From assembly GCF_000720725.1 (NCBI RefSeq), contig NZ_JOCQ01000013.1:62001-126000 (forward strand): a stretch of 64,000 nucleotides of DNA. Reading direction: 5' to 3'. The position numbers were made by a program, and so were the translations under genes. This DNA is from Streptomyces rimosus subsp. rimosus (lineage in GTDB: Bacteria > Actinomycetota > Actinomycetes > Streptomycetales > Streptomycetaceae). Positions 23,738 through 31,902 of this stretch are shown here, piece after piece; positions within the stretch are counted from its first letter, which is position 1, and every line of letters starts with the position of its first letter. The notes below the pieces were generated by a model. The model made no database searches. It was given only the letters and a program-made list of their open reading frames with translations, and was not told where the DNA came from.

Positions 23738-24547
23738 GTGAAAAAGCTCTCCGCACGACGGCGCCATCCGCTGGCGGCGCTCGTCGTCCTACTCTTCGCG
23801 CTGGCGGTCACTGGGGGGCTGTACGCCGCGTTCGCGCCTGCGGACAAGGCTCAGGCCGATGACACCGCCCAGTCTCTTGCCATCAAGGAGGGCAAGAAGC
23901 TCTTCGCCGTCGGCTGCGCCAGCTGCCACGGCACCGGCGGTCAGGGCACCTCCGACGGCCCGAGCCTGGTCGGCGTGGGCGCCGCCGCCGTCGACTTCCA
24001 GGTCGGTACCGGCCGGATGCCGGCGCAGCAGCCCGGCGCCCAGGTGCCGCGGAAGAAGAACATCTACAGCCAGGCCGAGATCGACCAGCTCGCCGCGTAC
24101 GTCGCGTCGCTGGGTGCCGGTCCGAACGTGCCGAACAAGGACCAGTACAGCAAGGACGGCGCGGACATCGCCAAGGGCGGTGAGCTGTTCCGTACCAACT
24201 GCGCGCAGTGCCACAACTTCACCGGTAAGGGCGGTGCCCTGACCAACGGCAAGTTCGCACCGACGCTTGAGGGCGTGGACCCGAAGCACATCTACGAGGC
24301 CATGGAAACCGGCCCGCAGAACATGCCCTCCTTCGGCGACGGCTCGCTGTCCCCGCAGAACAAGAAGGACATCGTGTCCTACCTCGGCGCCGTCAACAGC
24401 GACGACACCCCCAGCCCTGGTGGTATGGACCTGGGCGGTATCGGACCTGTCGTCGAGGGCCTCTTCGGTTGGATCGCCGGCCTGGGCGCGCTGATCGCGG
24501 TCGCCATCTGGGTCGCAGCCCGGACTACGAAGGCCAAGAAGTCATGA
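23738..24547 (+). CDS. qcrC: cytochrome bc1 complex dihaem cytochrome c subunit
   Basis: A 269-residue dihaem cytochrome cc. An N-terminal signal/anchor (LAALVVLLFALAVTGGLYAAF) precedes two c-type domains with haem-binding CASCH (about residue 65) and CAQCH (about residue 165); axial Met candidates are GRMPAQQP and PQNMPSFGDG. A C-terminal membrane helix ends AARTTKAKKS. In actinobacteria QcrC passes electrons directly to the oxidase CuA site, replacing soluble cytochrome c. GTG 23738; stop overlaps qcrA. Confidence 0.97.
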   Translation: MKKLSARRRHPLAALVVLLFALAVTGGLYAAFAPADKAQADDTAQSLAIKEGKKLFAVGCASCHGTGGQGTSDGPSLVGVGAAAVDFQVGTGRMPAQQPGAQVPRKKNIYSQAEIDQLAAYVASLGAGPNVPNKDQYSKDGADIAKGGELFRTNCAQCHNFTGKGGALTNGKFAPTLEGVDPKHIYEAMETGPQNMPSFGDGSLSPQNKKDIVSYLGAVNSDDTPSPGGMDLGGIGPVVEGLFGWIAGLGALIAVAIWVAARTTKAKKS

Positions 24548-25608
24548 GTGAGACTGGACGACACGAAGACGTGCCAGAAAAGAACCTCCCCGGTGAGCGG
24601 GACACGGCTCACGGCGGCGCGGTCGAACCGGCGGACAACCCCTTCGCCGACCCGGGGCTGCCGCCCCACGAGCACCGCATCCAGGACATCGACGAGCAGG
24701 CCGCGAAGCGCTCCGAGCGCACCGTCGCCCTGCTGTTCACGGTGTCGATGCTGGCGACGATCGGGTTCATCGCCTCGTACGTGATCTTCCCGGTCGACAA
24801 GATCGTCTACGTCTGGCCGTTCGGCCACGTCAGCGCGCTGAACTTCGCGCTGGGCCTGACGCTGGGCGTGGCCCTCTTCTGCATCGGCGCCGGCGCGGTC
24901 CACTGGGCCCGCACGCTGATGTCCGACGAGGAGGTCGCCGACGACCGGCACCCGATCGAGGCGACCCCCGAGGTCAAGGCCAAGGTCATGGAGGACTTCC
25001 GGCAGGGTGCCAAGGAGTCCGGCTTCGGCCGCCGCAAGCTGATCCGCAACACCATGTTCGGCGCGCTGGCCGTGGTGCCGCTGTCCGGCGTCGTGCTGCT
25101 GCGCGACCTCGGTCCGCTGCCGGAGAAGAAGCTGCGCTCGACGGGCTGGAAGAAGGGCGTACGCCTGGTCAACCAGTCCACCAACCTCCCGCTGCGTCCC
25201 GAGGACATCGCGGTCGGCTCCCTGACGTTCGCCAAGCCCGAGGGCCTGGAGGAGGACGACGAGGAGTTCAACACCAAGATCGCCAAGGACGCCCTGATGC
25301 TCGTGCGGATCCAGCCGCAGAACATCAAGGACAAGCAGGAACTGGACTGGTCGCACGAGGGCATCGTCGCGTACTCGAAGATCTGCACCCACGTGGGCTG
25401 CCCGATCAGCCTGTACGAGCAGCAGACGCACCACGTGCTGTGCCCCTGCCACCAGTCGACCTTTGACCTGTCCGACGGCGGACGCGTCATCTTCGGCCCT
25501 GCCGGACACGCCCTGCCGCAGCTGCACATCACGGTGAAGGACGGCTTCCTCGAAGCCGTAAGCGACTTCGCGGAGCCCGTCGGCCCGAGCTTCTGGGAGC
25601 GCGGATGA
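24544..25608 (+). CDS. qcrA: Rieske iron-sulfur subunit of the bc1 complex
   Basis: A 354-residue Rieske protein. Three membrane helices (LLFTVSMLATIGFIASYVIF; ALNFALGLTLGVALFCIGAG; MFGALAVVPLSGVVLL) precede a C-terminal Rieske domain with ICTHVGCPISLY and VLCPCHQSTFDLSDG, providing two Cys and two His cluster ligands plus the disulfide cysteines. The long N-terminal region is the actinobacterial form. ATG 24544 overlaps the qcrC stop (ATGA). Confidence 0.97.
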   Translation: MSETGRHEDVPEKNLPGERDTAHGGAVEPADNPFADPGLPPHEHRIQDIDEQAAKRSERTVALLFTVSMLATIGFIASYVIFPVDKIVYVWPFGHVSALNFALGLTLGVALFCIGAGAVHWARTLMSDEEVADDRHPIEATPEVKAKVMEDFRQGAKESGFGRRKLIRNTMFGALAVVPLSGVVLLRDLGPLPEKKLRSTGWKKGVRLVNQSTNLPLRPEDIAVGSLTFAKPEGLEEDDEEFNTKIAKDALMLVRIQPQNIKDKQELDWSHEGIVAYSKICTHVGCPISLYEQQTHHVLCPCHQSTFDLSDGGRVIFGPAGHALPQLHITVKDGFLEAVSDFAEPVGPSFWERG

Positions 25609-27242
25609 GTAACGAGACGAGCGCGACCACCACGCGCCGCGGCCAGGCGCCGCGGGGCGAGCGGATCGCCGACTGGGCGGACGGCCGGCTGGGCATCTAC
25701 AGCCTCGCCAAGTCCAACATGCGCAAGATCTTCCCGGACCACTGGTCCTTCATGCTGGGCGAGATCTGCCTCTACAGCTTCATCATCATCATCCTGACCG
25801 GTGTCTACCTGACGCTGTTCTTCCACCCGAGCATGGCCGAGGTGACCTACCACGGCTCGTACGTGCCCATGCACGGGATCCGGATGACGCAGGCGTTCGA
25901 GTCGACGCTGGACATCAGCTTCGACGTGCGCGGCGGTCTGCTCATCCGGCAGATCCACCACTGGGCGGCCCTGGTCTTCCTGGGCGGCATGATGGTGCAC
26001 ATGATGCGGGTGTTCTTCACCGGCGCCTTCCGCAAGCCGCGCGAGGTCAACTGGCTGTTCGGCTTCCTGCTGCTGGTGCTCGGCATGTTCACCGGCTTCA
26101 CCGGCTACTCGCTGCCGGACGACCTGCTCTCCGGCACCGGCGTCCGGTTCATCGAGGGTGTCATCCTGGCGATGCCGCTGGTCGGCTCGTACCTGCAGAT
26201 GTTCATCTTCGGCGGGGAGTTCCCGGGGCACGACATCATCCCGAGGTTCTTCACGGTGCACGTCCTGCTGCTGCCCGGCATCATGCTGGGTCTGCTGGTG
26301 GCGCACCTGATCCTGGTCTTCTACCACAAGCACACGCAGTTCCCGGGTGCCGGCAAGACCAACAAGAACGTCGTCGGCATGCCGCTGCTGCCGGTCTACA
26401 TGGCCAAGGCCGGAGGCTTCTTCTTCCTGGTCTTCGGCGTGATCTCGGTGATCGCGGCGGTCGCCAGCATCAACCCGGTGTGGGCGATCGGCCCGTACCG
26501 GCCCGACCAGGTGTCCACCGGCGCCCAGCCCGACTGGTACATGGGCTTCGCCGAGGGTCTGGTCCGTGTGATGCCCGGCTGGGAGTGGGACATCTGGGGC
26601 CACACCATCAACTTCGGTGTGCTGATCCCGATCCTGATCTTCCCGCTGGTGCTGGTGGCGATCGCGGTCTACCCGTTCGTCGAGTCCTGGGTCACCGGTG
26701 ACAAGCGCGAGCACCACATCCTGGACCGCCCGCGCAACGCCCCGACCCGCACCGGCTTCGGTGTGGCCTGGCTGATCGCGTACCTGGTGATGCTGATCGG
26801 CGGTGGCAACGACCTGTGGGCCACCCACTTCCACCTGTCGATCAACTCGATCACCTGGTTCGTGCGGATCGCGTTCTTCGCGGGCCCGGTGCTCGGCTTC
26901 ATCGTCACCAAGCGGATCTGCCTGGGCCTCCAGCGCCGCGACCGCGACAAGGTGCTGCACGGCCGCGAGTCCGGCATCATCAAGCGGCTGCCGCACGGTG
27001 AGTTCATCGAGGTGCACGAGCCGCTCAACCAGGAGCAGCTGCACACGCTCACCCAGCACGAGCAGCCCAAGCCGTTCGAGATCGGCCCGGAGGTCGACGA
27101 GAACGGTGTCGAGCGGAAGGTCAAGCGGTCGACGAAGCTCCGCGCCAAGCTCTCCAAGGGCTACTACGGCGAGGACAACGTCATCCCGAAGCCGACCCCG
27201 GAGGAGTACAAGGAGATCACCAGCGGCCACGGCCACCACTGA
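25605..27242 (+). CDS. qcrB: cytochrome b subunit of the bc1 complex
   Basis: A 545-residue cytochrome b. The haem ligand histidines are in RQIHHWAALVF and in TVHVLLLPGIMLGLLVAHLI; the Qo-site motif is represented by NFGVLIPILIFP and PDWYMGF. A 130-residue C-terminal extension beyond the usual helices is rich in charged residues, as in other actinobacteria. ATG 25605 overlaps the qcrA stop. It is the target of imidazopyridine-type inhibitors in mycobacteria (family knowledge). Confidence 0.97.
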   Translation: MSNETSATTTRRGQAPRGERIADWADGRLGIYSLAKSNMRKIFPDHWSFMLGEICLYSFIIIILTGVYLTLFFHPSMAEVTYHGSYVPMHGIRMTQAFESTLDISFDVRGGLLIRQIHHWAALVFLGGMMVHMMRVFFTGAFRKPREVNWLFGFLLLVLGMFTGFTGYSLPDDLLSGTGVRFIEGVILAMPLVGSYLQMFIFGGEFPGHDIIPRFFTVHVLLLPGIMLGLLVAHLILVFYHKHTQFPGAGKTNKNVVGMPLLPVYMAKAGGFFFLVFGVISVIAAVASINPVWAIGPYRPDQVSTGAQPDWYMGFAEGLVRVMPGWEWDIWGHTINFGVLIPILIFPLVLVAIAVYPFVESWVTGDKREHHILDRPRNAPTRTGFGVAWLIAYLVMLIGGGNDLWATHFHLSINSITWFVRIAFFAGPVLGFIVTKRICLGLQRRDRDKVLHGRESGIIKRLPHGEFIEVHEPLNQEQLHTLTQHEQPKPFEIGPEVDENGVERKVKRSTKLRAKLSKGYYGEDNVIPKPTPEEYKEITSGHGHH

Positions 27243-27292
27243 TCCCCGCCGTGTGACGCACGGCAGTACCACCGCGTAAGTACGCCACCCAG

Positions 27293-27323
27293 AGGGCCCC
27301 TTCCAGAGACTGGACGGGGCCCT
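27293..27323 (+). terminator. terminator of ctaE-qcrCAB
   Basis: A 14-base stem with one mismatch (AGGGCCCCTTCCAG and CTGGACGGGGCCCT) and loop AGA, 50 bases after the qcrB stop. Confidence 0.85.
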
Positions 27324-27389
27324 TCGGCATGCCCGCGCGCCGGATAGGGTTTTGCGCATCAGCAGGACACGAATCCAGGAGTGTGGACC

Positions 27390-28454
27390 ATGAACGTTGC
27401 GACCCCGAACGGCGGCGACAGCGTGGCGGCCCACACCTGGCCGGCCGTACTGGACGCCCTCCTCCAGGGCCGTGACCTCAGCGCCGACGACACCGCGTGG
27501 GCGATGGACCGGATCATGCGCGGCGAGGCCACCGACGCGCAGATCGCCGGGTTCGCGGTGGCGCTGCGCGCCAAGGGCGAGACCGTCGCGGAGATCTCCG
27601 GCCTGGTCCGGACGATGTACGCGCACGCCAACCTCATCGAGGTGCCGGGCCCGAGCGTGGACATCGTCGGCACCGGCGGCGACGGCGCCAAGACCGTCAA
27701 CATCTCCACCATGTCCTCGATCGTGGTGGCCGGCACCGGCGCGAAGGTCGTCAAGCACGGCAACCGCGCCGCCTCGTCTGCCAGCGGGGCCTCCGACGTG
27801 CTGGAGAAGCTGGGCGTCAATCTCGACCTGACGCCGCGCCGGGTCGTCCAGGTGGCGGAGGAGGCCGGCATCACCTTCTGCTTCGCGGTGAAGTTCCACC
27901 CCTCGCTGCGGCACGTCGCCGCCGCGCGGCGCGAGCTGGGCATCCGTACGACCTTCAACGTACTGGGCCCGCTGACCAACCCCGCGAAGGTCCGCGCCCA
28001 GGCCACCGGCGTCGCCGACGCGCGGATGGCCCCGATCCTGGCCGGCGTGCTGGCCGAACGCGGTTCCTCGGCGCTGGTCTTCCGGGGCGACGACGGGCTG
28101 GACGAGCTGACGACCACCGCCACCTCGAAGGTGTGGGTGGTCCGCGACGGCGCCGTACGGGAGGAGACCTTCGACCCCCGGGACGTGGGGATCGGCCTGG
28201 TGCCCGTGGAAGCGCTGCGCGGCGCCGACGCCTCGTACAACGCGGACGTGGCGCGCCGCCTGCTGGGCGGCGAGGAGGGGCCGGTGCGCGACGCGGTGCT
28301 GCTGAACTCGGCGGCGGCGCTGGTGGCGCTGGCGCCGTCCGGGGCGCCGCTGGCCGAGCAGATCGCGGCGGGCATCGAGCGGGCCGCCGAGGCCATCGAC
28401 TCCGGCGCGGCCCGCCGGGCCCTGGAGCGCTGGGTGGCGGCCAGCAACGCCTGA
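27390..28454 (+). CDS. trpD: anthranilate phosphoribosyltransferase
   Basis: A 354-residue TrpD, joining anthranilate to phosphoribosyl pyrophosphate in tryptophan synthesis. Signatures: VDIVGTGGDGAKTVNISTM (PRPP binding), VKHGNRAASSASGASDVLE, FNVLGPLTNPA and the metal-binding GDDGLDELTTT. ATG 27390 is chosen over GTG 27381 because AGGAG lies eight bases before it. It stands alone next to qcrB, apart from other trp genes; the TrpEG fusion lies 28 kb away. Confidence 0.97.
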   Translation: MNVATPNGGDSVAAHTWPAVLDALLQGRDLSADDTAWAMDRIMRGEATDAQIAGFAVALRAKGETVAEISGLVRTMYAHANLIEVPGPSVDIVGTGGDGAKTVNISTMSSIVVAGTGAKVVKHGNRAASSASGASDVLEKLGVNLDLTPRRVVQVAEEAGITFCFAVKFHPSLRHVAAARRELGIRTTFNVLGPLTNPAKVRAQATGVADARMAPILAGVLAERGSSALVFRGDDGLDELTTTATSKVWVVRDGAVREETFDPRDVGIGLVPVEALRGADASYNADVARRLLGGEEGPVRDAVLLNSAAALVALAPSGAPLAEQIAAGIERAAEAIDSGAARRALERWVAASNA

Positions 28455-28535
28455 GACGACGGTGGTGTGACGAGGGGGCCCGGTCCGGGATGCGGACCGG
28501 GCCTTGCGCACGTCTGTCCGTGTGGCATGATGCTG

Positions 28536-28650
28536 CGCAGGTCACGAGTGACAGCGACTACGGCCCCGGCCCGCTGTCCGGCAACCCTCCGTCCGTGGCG
28601 GGGTGCCCCGGGTGATGACCAGGCCGCAGGCAGCGAGGTCTGCGGCAAGC
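28536..28650 (+). ncRNA. SAM-IV riboswitch
   Basis: The leader has the conserved S-adenosylmethionine-binding core of the actinobacterial SAM-IV class: GGTCACGAGTGACAGCG, then CCGGCAACCCTCC, GTGGCGGGGTGCCCCGGGTG and ATGACCAGG. Helix P1 pairs GGTCA (28540-28544) with TGACC (28616-28620). The extra 3' hairpin that distinguishes SAM-IV from SAM-I is present (CCGCAG 28624-28629 with CTGCGG 28640-28645). It precedes a class V aminotransferase gene and should lower its expression when SAM is abundant. Confidence 0.88.
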
Positions 28651-28652
28651 GC

Positions 28653-28674
28653 GGATCCCTCGTGCCAGGGATCC
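28653..28674 (+). promoter_or_regulatory. hairpin in the riboswitch expression platform
   Basis: Perfect eight-base stem GGATCCCT / AGGGATCC with loop CGTGCC, directly after the SAM-binding core. There is no T-run. It is likely part of the switching platform. Confidence 0.5.
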
Positions 28675-28684
28675 TGGTCCTTGA

Positions 28685-28717
28685 GGGAGATCTCCCATGA
28701 TGCAGCGAATGCGTTAG
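28685..28717 (+). CDS. six-codon Met-rich leader ORF with self-complementary ribosome binding site
   Basis: ATG ATG CAG CGA ATG CGT TAG at 28697-28717 reads MMQRMR, three Met in six codons. The perfect palindrome GGGAGATCTCCC (28685-28696) sits immediately before it: its left half GGGAG is an ideally spaced Shine-Dalgarno, and its right half could mask it. Located between the SAM riboswitch and the aminotransferase start (28830), it could act as a methionine- or SAM-responsive leader peptide. No experimental support is known to me; the Met content could be chance in such a short frame. Confidence 0.4.
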   Translation, partial: GRSPMMQRMR

Positions 28718-28829
28718 GGCCGCCGGGCCCCGTTTTCCGCACCCTCTTTTCCTTTCACCGCTGCCGGTCGGCCCCGCTTCGGCGTGTGGGCCCCGCAGCG
28801 AAGTCGCCTTGCCTGCACGGGAGTTCGTC

Positions 28830-30281
28830 ATGCCTGTTTCCGCCGCCGTCACCGCTGCCACCACCGCTGCCGCCACCGATGCCGCCGTCCGCGCCCCGCT
28901 GCCCGTACTGGGGCGCGACGTCCTGGTCCCGCTCGTCACCGGCGGCGAGGTCGAGTACGCGGCGCTGGACATCGCCGCCAGCGCCCCGGCGCTCCAGCGC
29001 GTCTGGGACGACGTGGCCGCGTACGCCCCGTACTACGGCAGCGTGCACCGCGGCGCGGGCTACCTCTCGCAGCTGTCCACCGACCTGTTCGAGAACAGCC
29101 GGGCGGAGGTTGCCGGGTTCCTGGGGTGCCGGGAGGGCGACCAGGTGATCTTCACCCGCTCCACCACCGACTCGCTGAACCTGCTGGCCGCCGTGCTGCC
29201 TGCGCAGACCCGGGTGTTCGTCTTCGAGACCGAGCACCACGCCTCGCTGCTGCCCTGGGAGCAGCGCGCGGACGTCGAGGTGACGTACCTGGACGCGCCG
29301 CGTACGCCGGGGCAGGCGGTGGACACGCTGGAGCGGGCGCTCGCGGAGCGCGAGCCGGGCTCCGCTTCCCAGGATTGTGAGAAGAGCGGAGGCGGAGCGC
29401 AGCGGAGCAAGCACGCCCTGGTCTGCGTGACGGGTGCGTCCAATGTGACGGGCGAGCTGTGGCCCGTACGCGAACTGGCTGCGGCGGCGCACGCGCACGG
29501 CGCGCGGATCGTGCTGGACGCCGCCCAGCTTGCCCCGCACCACCCGGTCGACATCGCGGAGCTGGACGTGGACTGGGTGGCCTTCTCCGGCCACAAGCTG
29601 TACGCGCCGTTCGGCGCCGGTGTGCTGGCCGGGCGCGCGGACTGGCTCCAGGAGGCGGAGCCGTACCTCGCGGGCGGCGGCGCCAGCCGTACGGTCGCGC
29701 GCCGCGACGACGGCGGGGTGGACGTCGAGTGGCACACCACCGCCGCCCGCCACGAGGCCGGTTCGCCGAACGTCATCGGCGTCCACGCCATCGCCGCCGC
29801 CTGCAAGGCCCTCACCGAGGCGGGCTTCGAGAGCCTGGTCGCCCGGGAGCAGTACCTGGTCGAGCGGGTACGGGCGGGCCTCGCCGAGGTGCCCGAGGTC
29901 ACCGTGCTGTCGCTGTTCGGGGACGACGCGCCGCGGGTGGGCGTGCTGTCCTTCGTGGTCCGGGGCTGGAACAGCTCGCACTTCGCGGCGGCGCTCTCGG
30001 CGGAGTACGGGATCGGCGTGCGCGACGGGCTGTTCTGCGCGCACCCGCTCGTACGGACGCTGCTGGGCGCCGAGTCCGAGGCCCCCGGCGAGTGCGGCGC
30101 GCCCGAGGGGGCGCCGGGGGAGAAGTCGCTGAACGCCATCCGGGTGAGCTTCGGCGCCGGTACGCCCGACGAGCACGTGGACCGCTTCGTACGGGCGGTC
30201 AAGGAGCTGGTCGCGGACGGCGCGCGGTGGAGCTACCGCACCGAGGACGGCCGCTGCGTGCCGGACACCGCGGCCGCGTAG
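28830..30281 (+). CDS. class V aminotransferase / cysteine desulfurase-like protein
   Basis: A 483-residue PLP enzyme of the SufS/EgtE-like class V group. Landmarks: FTRSTTDSLNLLAAVLP, FETEHHASLLPW, VTGASNVTGELWPV, LDAAQLAPHHPVD, and the PLP lysine in AFSGHKLYAPFG. The C-terminal domain has GIGVRDGLFCAHPLV and IRVSFGAGTPDEHVD. SAM-IV control implies a role in sulfur or methionine metabolism; the exact reaction is unknown. ATG 28830 follows GGGAG by six bases. Residues 175-193 are an apparently foreign insertion, encoded by a 58-bp palindromic element also found at 46447-46504. Confidence 0.88.
   Translation: MPVSAAVTAATTAAATDAAVRAPLPVLGRDVLVPLVTGGEVEYAALDIAASAPALQRVWDDVAAYAPYYGSVHRGAGYLSQLSTDLFENSRAEVAGFLGCREGDQVIFTRSTTDSLNLLAAVLPAQTRVFVFETEHHASLLPWEQRADVEVTYLDAPRTPGQAVDTLERALAEREPGSASQDCEKSGGGAQRSKHALVCVTGASNVTGELWPVRELAAAAHAHGARIVLDAAQLAPHHPVDIAELDVDWVAFSGHKLYAPFGAGVLAGRADWLQEAEPYLAGGGASRTVARRDDGGVDVEWHTTAARHEAGSPNVIGVHAIAAACKALTEAGFESLVAREQYLVERVRAGLAEVPEVTVLSLFGDDAPRVGVLSFVVRGWNSSHFAAALSAEYGIGVRDGLFCAHPLVRTLLGAESEAPGECGAPEGAPGEKSLNAIRVSFGAGTPDEHVDRFVRAVKELVADGARWSYRTEDGRCVPDTAAA
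29351..29408 (+). repeat. 58-bp coding palindromic element, copy 1
   Basis: Starts CGAGCCGGGCTCCGCTTCC and ends CGGAGCGCAGCGGAGC; GCTCCGCT (29359-29366) pairs with AGCGGAGC (29401-29408). It aligns without gaps over 58 bases with 46447-46504 (about 45 of 58 identical by eye; the ends 34 of 35). It encodes EPGSASQDCEKSGGGAQRS inside the aminotransferase. Confidence 0.75.
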
Positions 30282-30294
30282 CGCCCACGGACCG

Positions 30295-30334
30295 CCCTGC
30301 CGCGGCGCTCCGCTGTCCGGGCGCCGCGGCAGGG
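30295..30334. terminator. bidirectional terminator
   Basis: Perfect 14-base stem CCCTGCCGCGGCGC / GCGCCGCGGCAGGG with a 12-base loop, between the aminotransferase and the converging Lrp-domain gene. Confidence 0.88.
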
Positions 30335-30360
30335 TGCCGGCGGCGTGGGCGGGGCTCCGG

Positions 30361-30642
30361 TCAGGCGTCCAGGCCGATGGCGAAGGCCGCTTCGAGGTCG
30401 TGCTGGGAGTACGTACGGAACGCGATGTGCGTCTCGGTGGAGGCGACGCCCGGGATCTTGCTGATCCGGCCGGGGATCACGTCCGCCAGCTCGTCGTGCT
30501 GGGCGACCCGCACCATCGCGATCAGGTCGTGCGCACCGGTGACCGAGTAGACCTCGCTGACGCCCTCCAGCGCGGCGATCTTCTCCGCGATCTCCGGGAT
30601 GCGGTCCACGCTGGTCCTGATGAGCACGATCGAAGTGATCAC
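30361..30642 (-). CDS. stand-alone Lrp/AsnC ligand-binding (RAM) domain protein
   Basis: A 93-residue protein consisting only of the Lrp/AsnC effector domain: ITSIVLIRTSVDRIPEIAEK, VSEVYSVTGAHDLIAMVRV, IPGRISKIPGVASTETHIAF. The helix-turn-helix of true Lrp regulators is absent and there is no room for it, so it may bind an amino acid and modulate a partner. Start GTG 30642 overlaps the rhomboid stop (GTGA), implying coupled expression. Confidence 0.9.
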   Translation of the reverse strand: MITSIVLIRTSVDRIPEIAEKIAALEGVSEVYSVTGAHDLIAMVRVAQHDELADVIPGRISKIPGVASTETHIAFRTYSQHDLEAAFAIGLDA

Positions 30643-31424
30643 GGCTGGCTCTCTCCCTCGGTCGCCTGCTGTTTCGCCGTTCCGGCGGATCCCACACTAC
30701 CCGTGGCCGCGGCGGCGTCCCGCGGCGGACAGGGCGCCGGCCGGTAGCGCACCCAGGCGTAGAGGAAGCCCAGGGCGAAGCCCACGACATGGGCCAGGTA
30801 GGCCACGCCCGGGGTGCTGGGGTCGCGCTGCGCGGCGAGCCACTGGAGGACGAACCAGAAGAGCAGCACGATCCAGGCGGGGAAGCGCAGCGGCAGGAAG
30901 AAGAGGAACGGGTAGAGACTGGTGACCCGGGCCCTGGGGAAGAGGTACAGGAAGGCCCCCAGCACCCCGGAGATCGCCCCCGAGGCGCCGACCAGGGTCT
31001 GGCCGGAGGCGGCGTGCGCGGCCGCGTAGCCCATCAGGGCCAGGTAGCCGGTCACGACGTAGAAGACGGTGAACGGCAGCCGGCCCATCCGGGCTTCGGC
31101 CATGCCGCCGAAGACGTACAGGAACAGCACGTTGCCCAGCAGGTGCAGCCAGCTGCCGTGCAGGAACAGGGCGGTCAGCGGGGTGAGCAGCGCGTGGGGC
31201 GAGCCGCTCCACAGGTCGCGCGGGATGACGCCCCACCGTTCGAAGTAGGCGGTCTGGGCCTGGACCACGGCGTCGCCGGTGCCGTATATGCCGTTGAGGC
31301 CGGAGGCGGGGCCGATGACGAACAGGACACAGCACACGGCGATCAGGACGTTCGTCATGCGGGAGAACACGCTCAGCACCGAGCGGACGCGGGGCGTCCG
31401 GGGGATCAGGGGCGGGGCCGTCAT
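30639..31424 (-). CDS. rhomboid family intramembrane serine protease
   Basis: A 261-residue membrane protein with six or seven helices. Rhomboid landmarks: FLHGSWLHLLGNVLFLYVFGG (divided here at the loop), the nucleophile motif LVGASGAISGVLG (Ser about residue 150) and the catalytic His in YLAHVVGFALGFLY (about residue 207), giving the Ser-His dyad. It cleaves membrane-anchored substrates, unknown here. The start is uncertain: ATG 31424 is listed, while ATG 31451 would add nine residues; neither has a good ribosome binding site. The Ala/Gly/Pro-rich C-terminus is cytoplasmic. Confidence 0.9.
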   Translation of the reverse strand: MTAPPLIPRTPRVRSVLSVFSRMTNVLIAVCCVLFVIGPASGLNGIYGTGDAVVQAQTAYFERWGVIPRDLWSGSPHALLTPLTALFLHGSWLHLLGNVLFLYVFGGMAEARMGRLPFTVFYVVTGYLALMGYAAAHAASGQTLVGASGAISGVLGAFLYLFPRARVTSLYPFLFFLPLRFPAWIVLLFWFVLQWLAAQRDPSTPGVAYLAHVVGFALGFLYAWVRYRPAPCPPRDAAAATGSVGSAGTAKQQATEGESQP

Positions 31425-31631
31425 GAAGTGATCATGGCTTAATGGGGGCATTCGGGACAGAGTGCCTCGCCGCGTCCCGGCTCCCGGGCAGGGCCCGCGC
31501 CGCACCGGCGTCAGGCCGTAGGGTACGGGCAGTACCCCGCGTACTTCCGCAGTCCGACGGCGCACCGCGGGAAGCCCCCGAACGACAGCACGAGCCCCGC
31601 TCGCCCGAGCGTGACGAAAGAGGACGACACC

Positions 31632-31871
31632 ATGGCTGTTCCCCTGCCGACGGCCGGGACCCGGTGGCGCTGCACGCTGTGCGGCAACCTGACGCGTTTC
31701 GATGTGACCCGCCGGTCCGAGACCGTGGAGTACCTCCATTTCGACCTGGCCGGGGAGGCGAAGGTGGAGGAGCGCGAGGTGCGCAGTGAGAGCATCGAGT
31801 CCGTGCGCTGCCGCTGGTGCAACGCGGTCGACCAGATCGAGCTGGTGGACCGCCCGGGCGCGAGCGCCTGA
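31632..31871 (+). CDS. small zinc-ribbon protein
   Basis: A 79-residue protein with two CxxC knuckles, RWRCTLCGNLTRFDV and VRCRWCNAVDQIEL, spaced about 45 residues apart, expected to bind one zinc ion. Between them lies an acidic strand-rich segment (VEYLHFDLAGEAKVEEREV). Such actinobacterial proteins have no assigned function. ATG 31632. It is transcribed ahead of the NYN-domain gene. Confidence 0.8.
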   Translation: MAVPLPTAGTRWRCTLCGNLTRFDVTRRSETVEYLHFDLAGEAKVEEREVRSESIESVRCRWCNAVDQIELVDRPGASA

Positions 31872-31902
31872 GTCGAGCGCCTGAGATCGGAGCGATGCAG
31901 CA

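Noticed and set aside
24807..28511. A reading frame of more than 1200 codons open on the strand opposite qcrA-qcrB-trpD
   Set aside because: In very GC-rich DNA the antisense frame opposite a real gene often lacks stop codons. The translation has no recognisable domain, and the forward genes have complete motifs.
30295..30334. GCTCCGCT inside the terminator after the aminotransferase, as a third copy of the 58-bp element
   Set aside because: Only eight bases match and the surrounding stem is a plain terminator.
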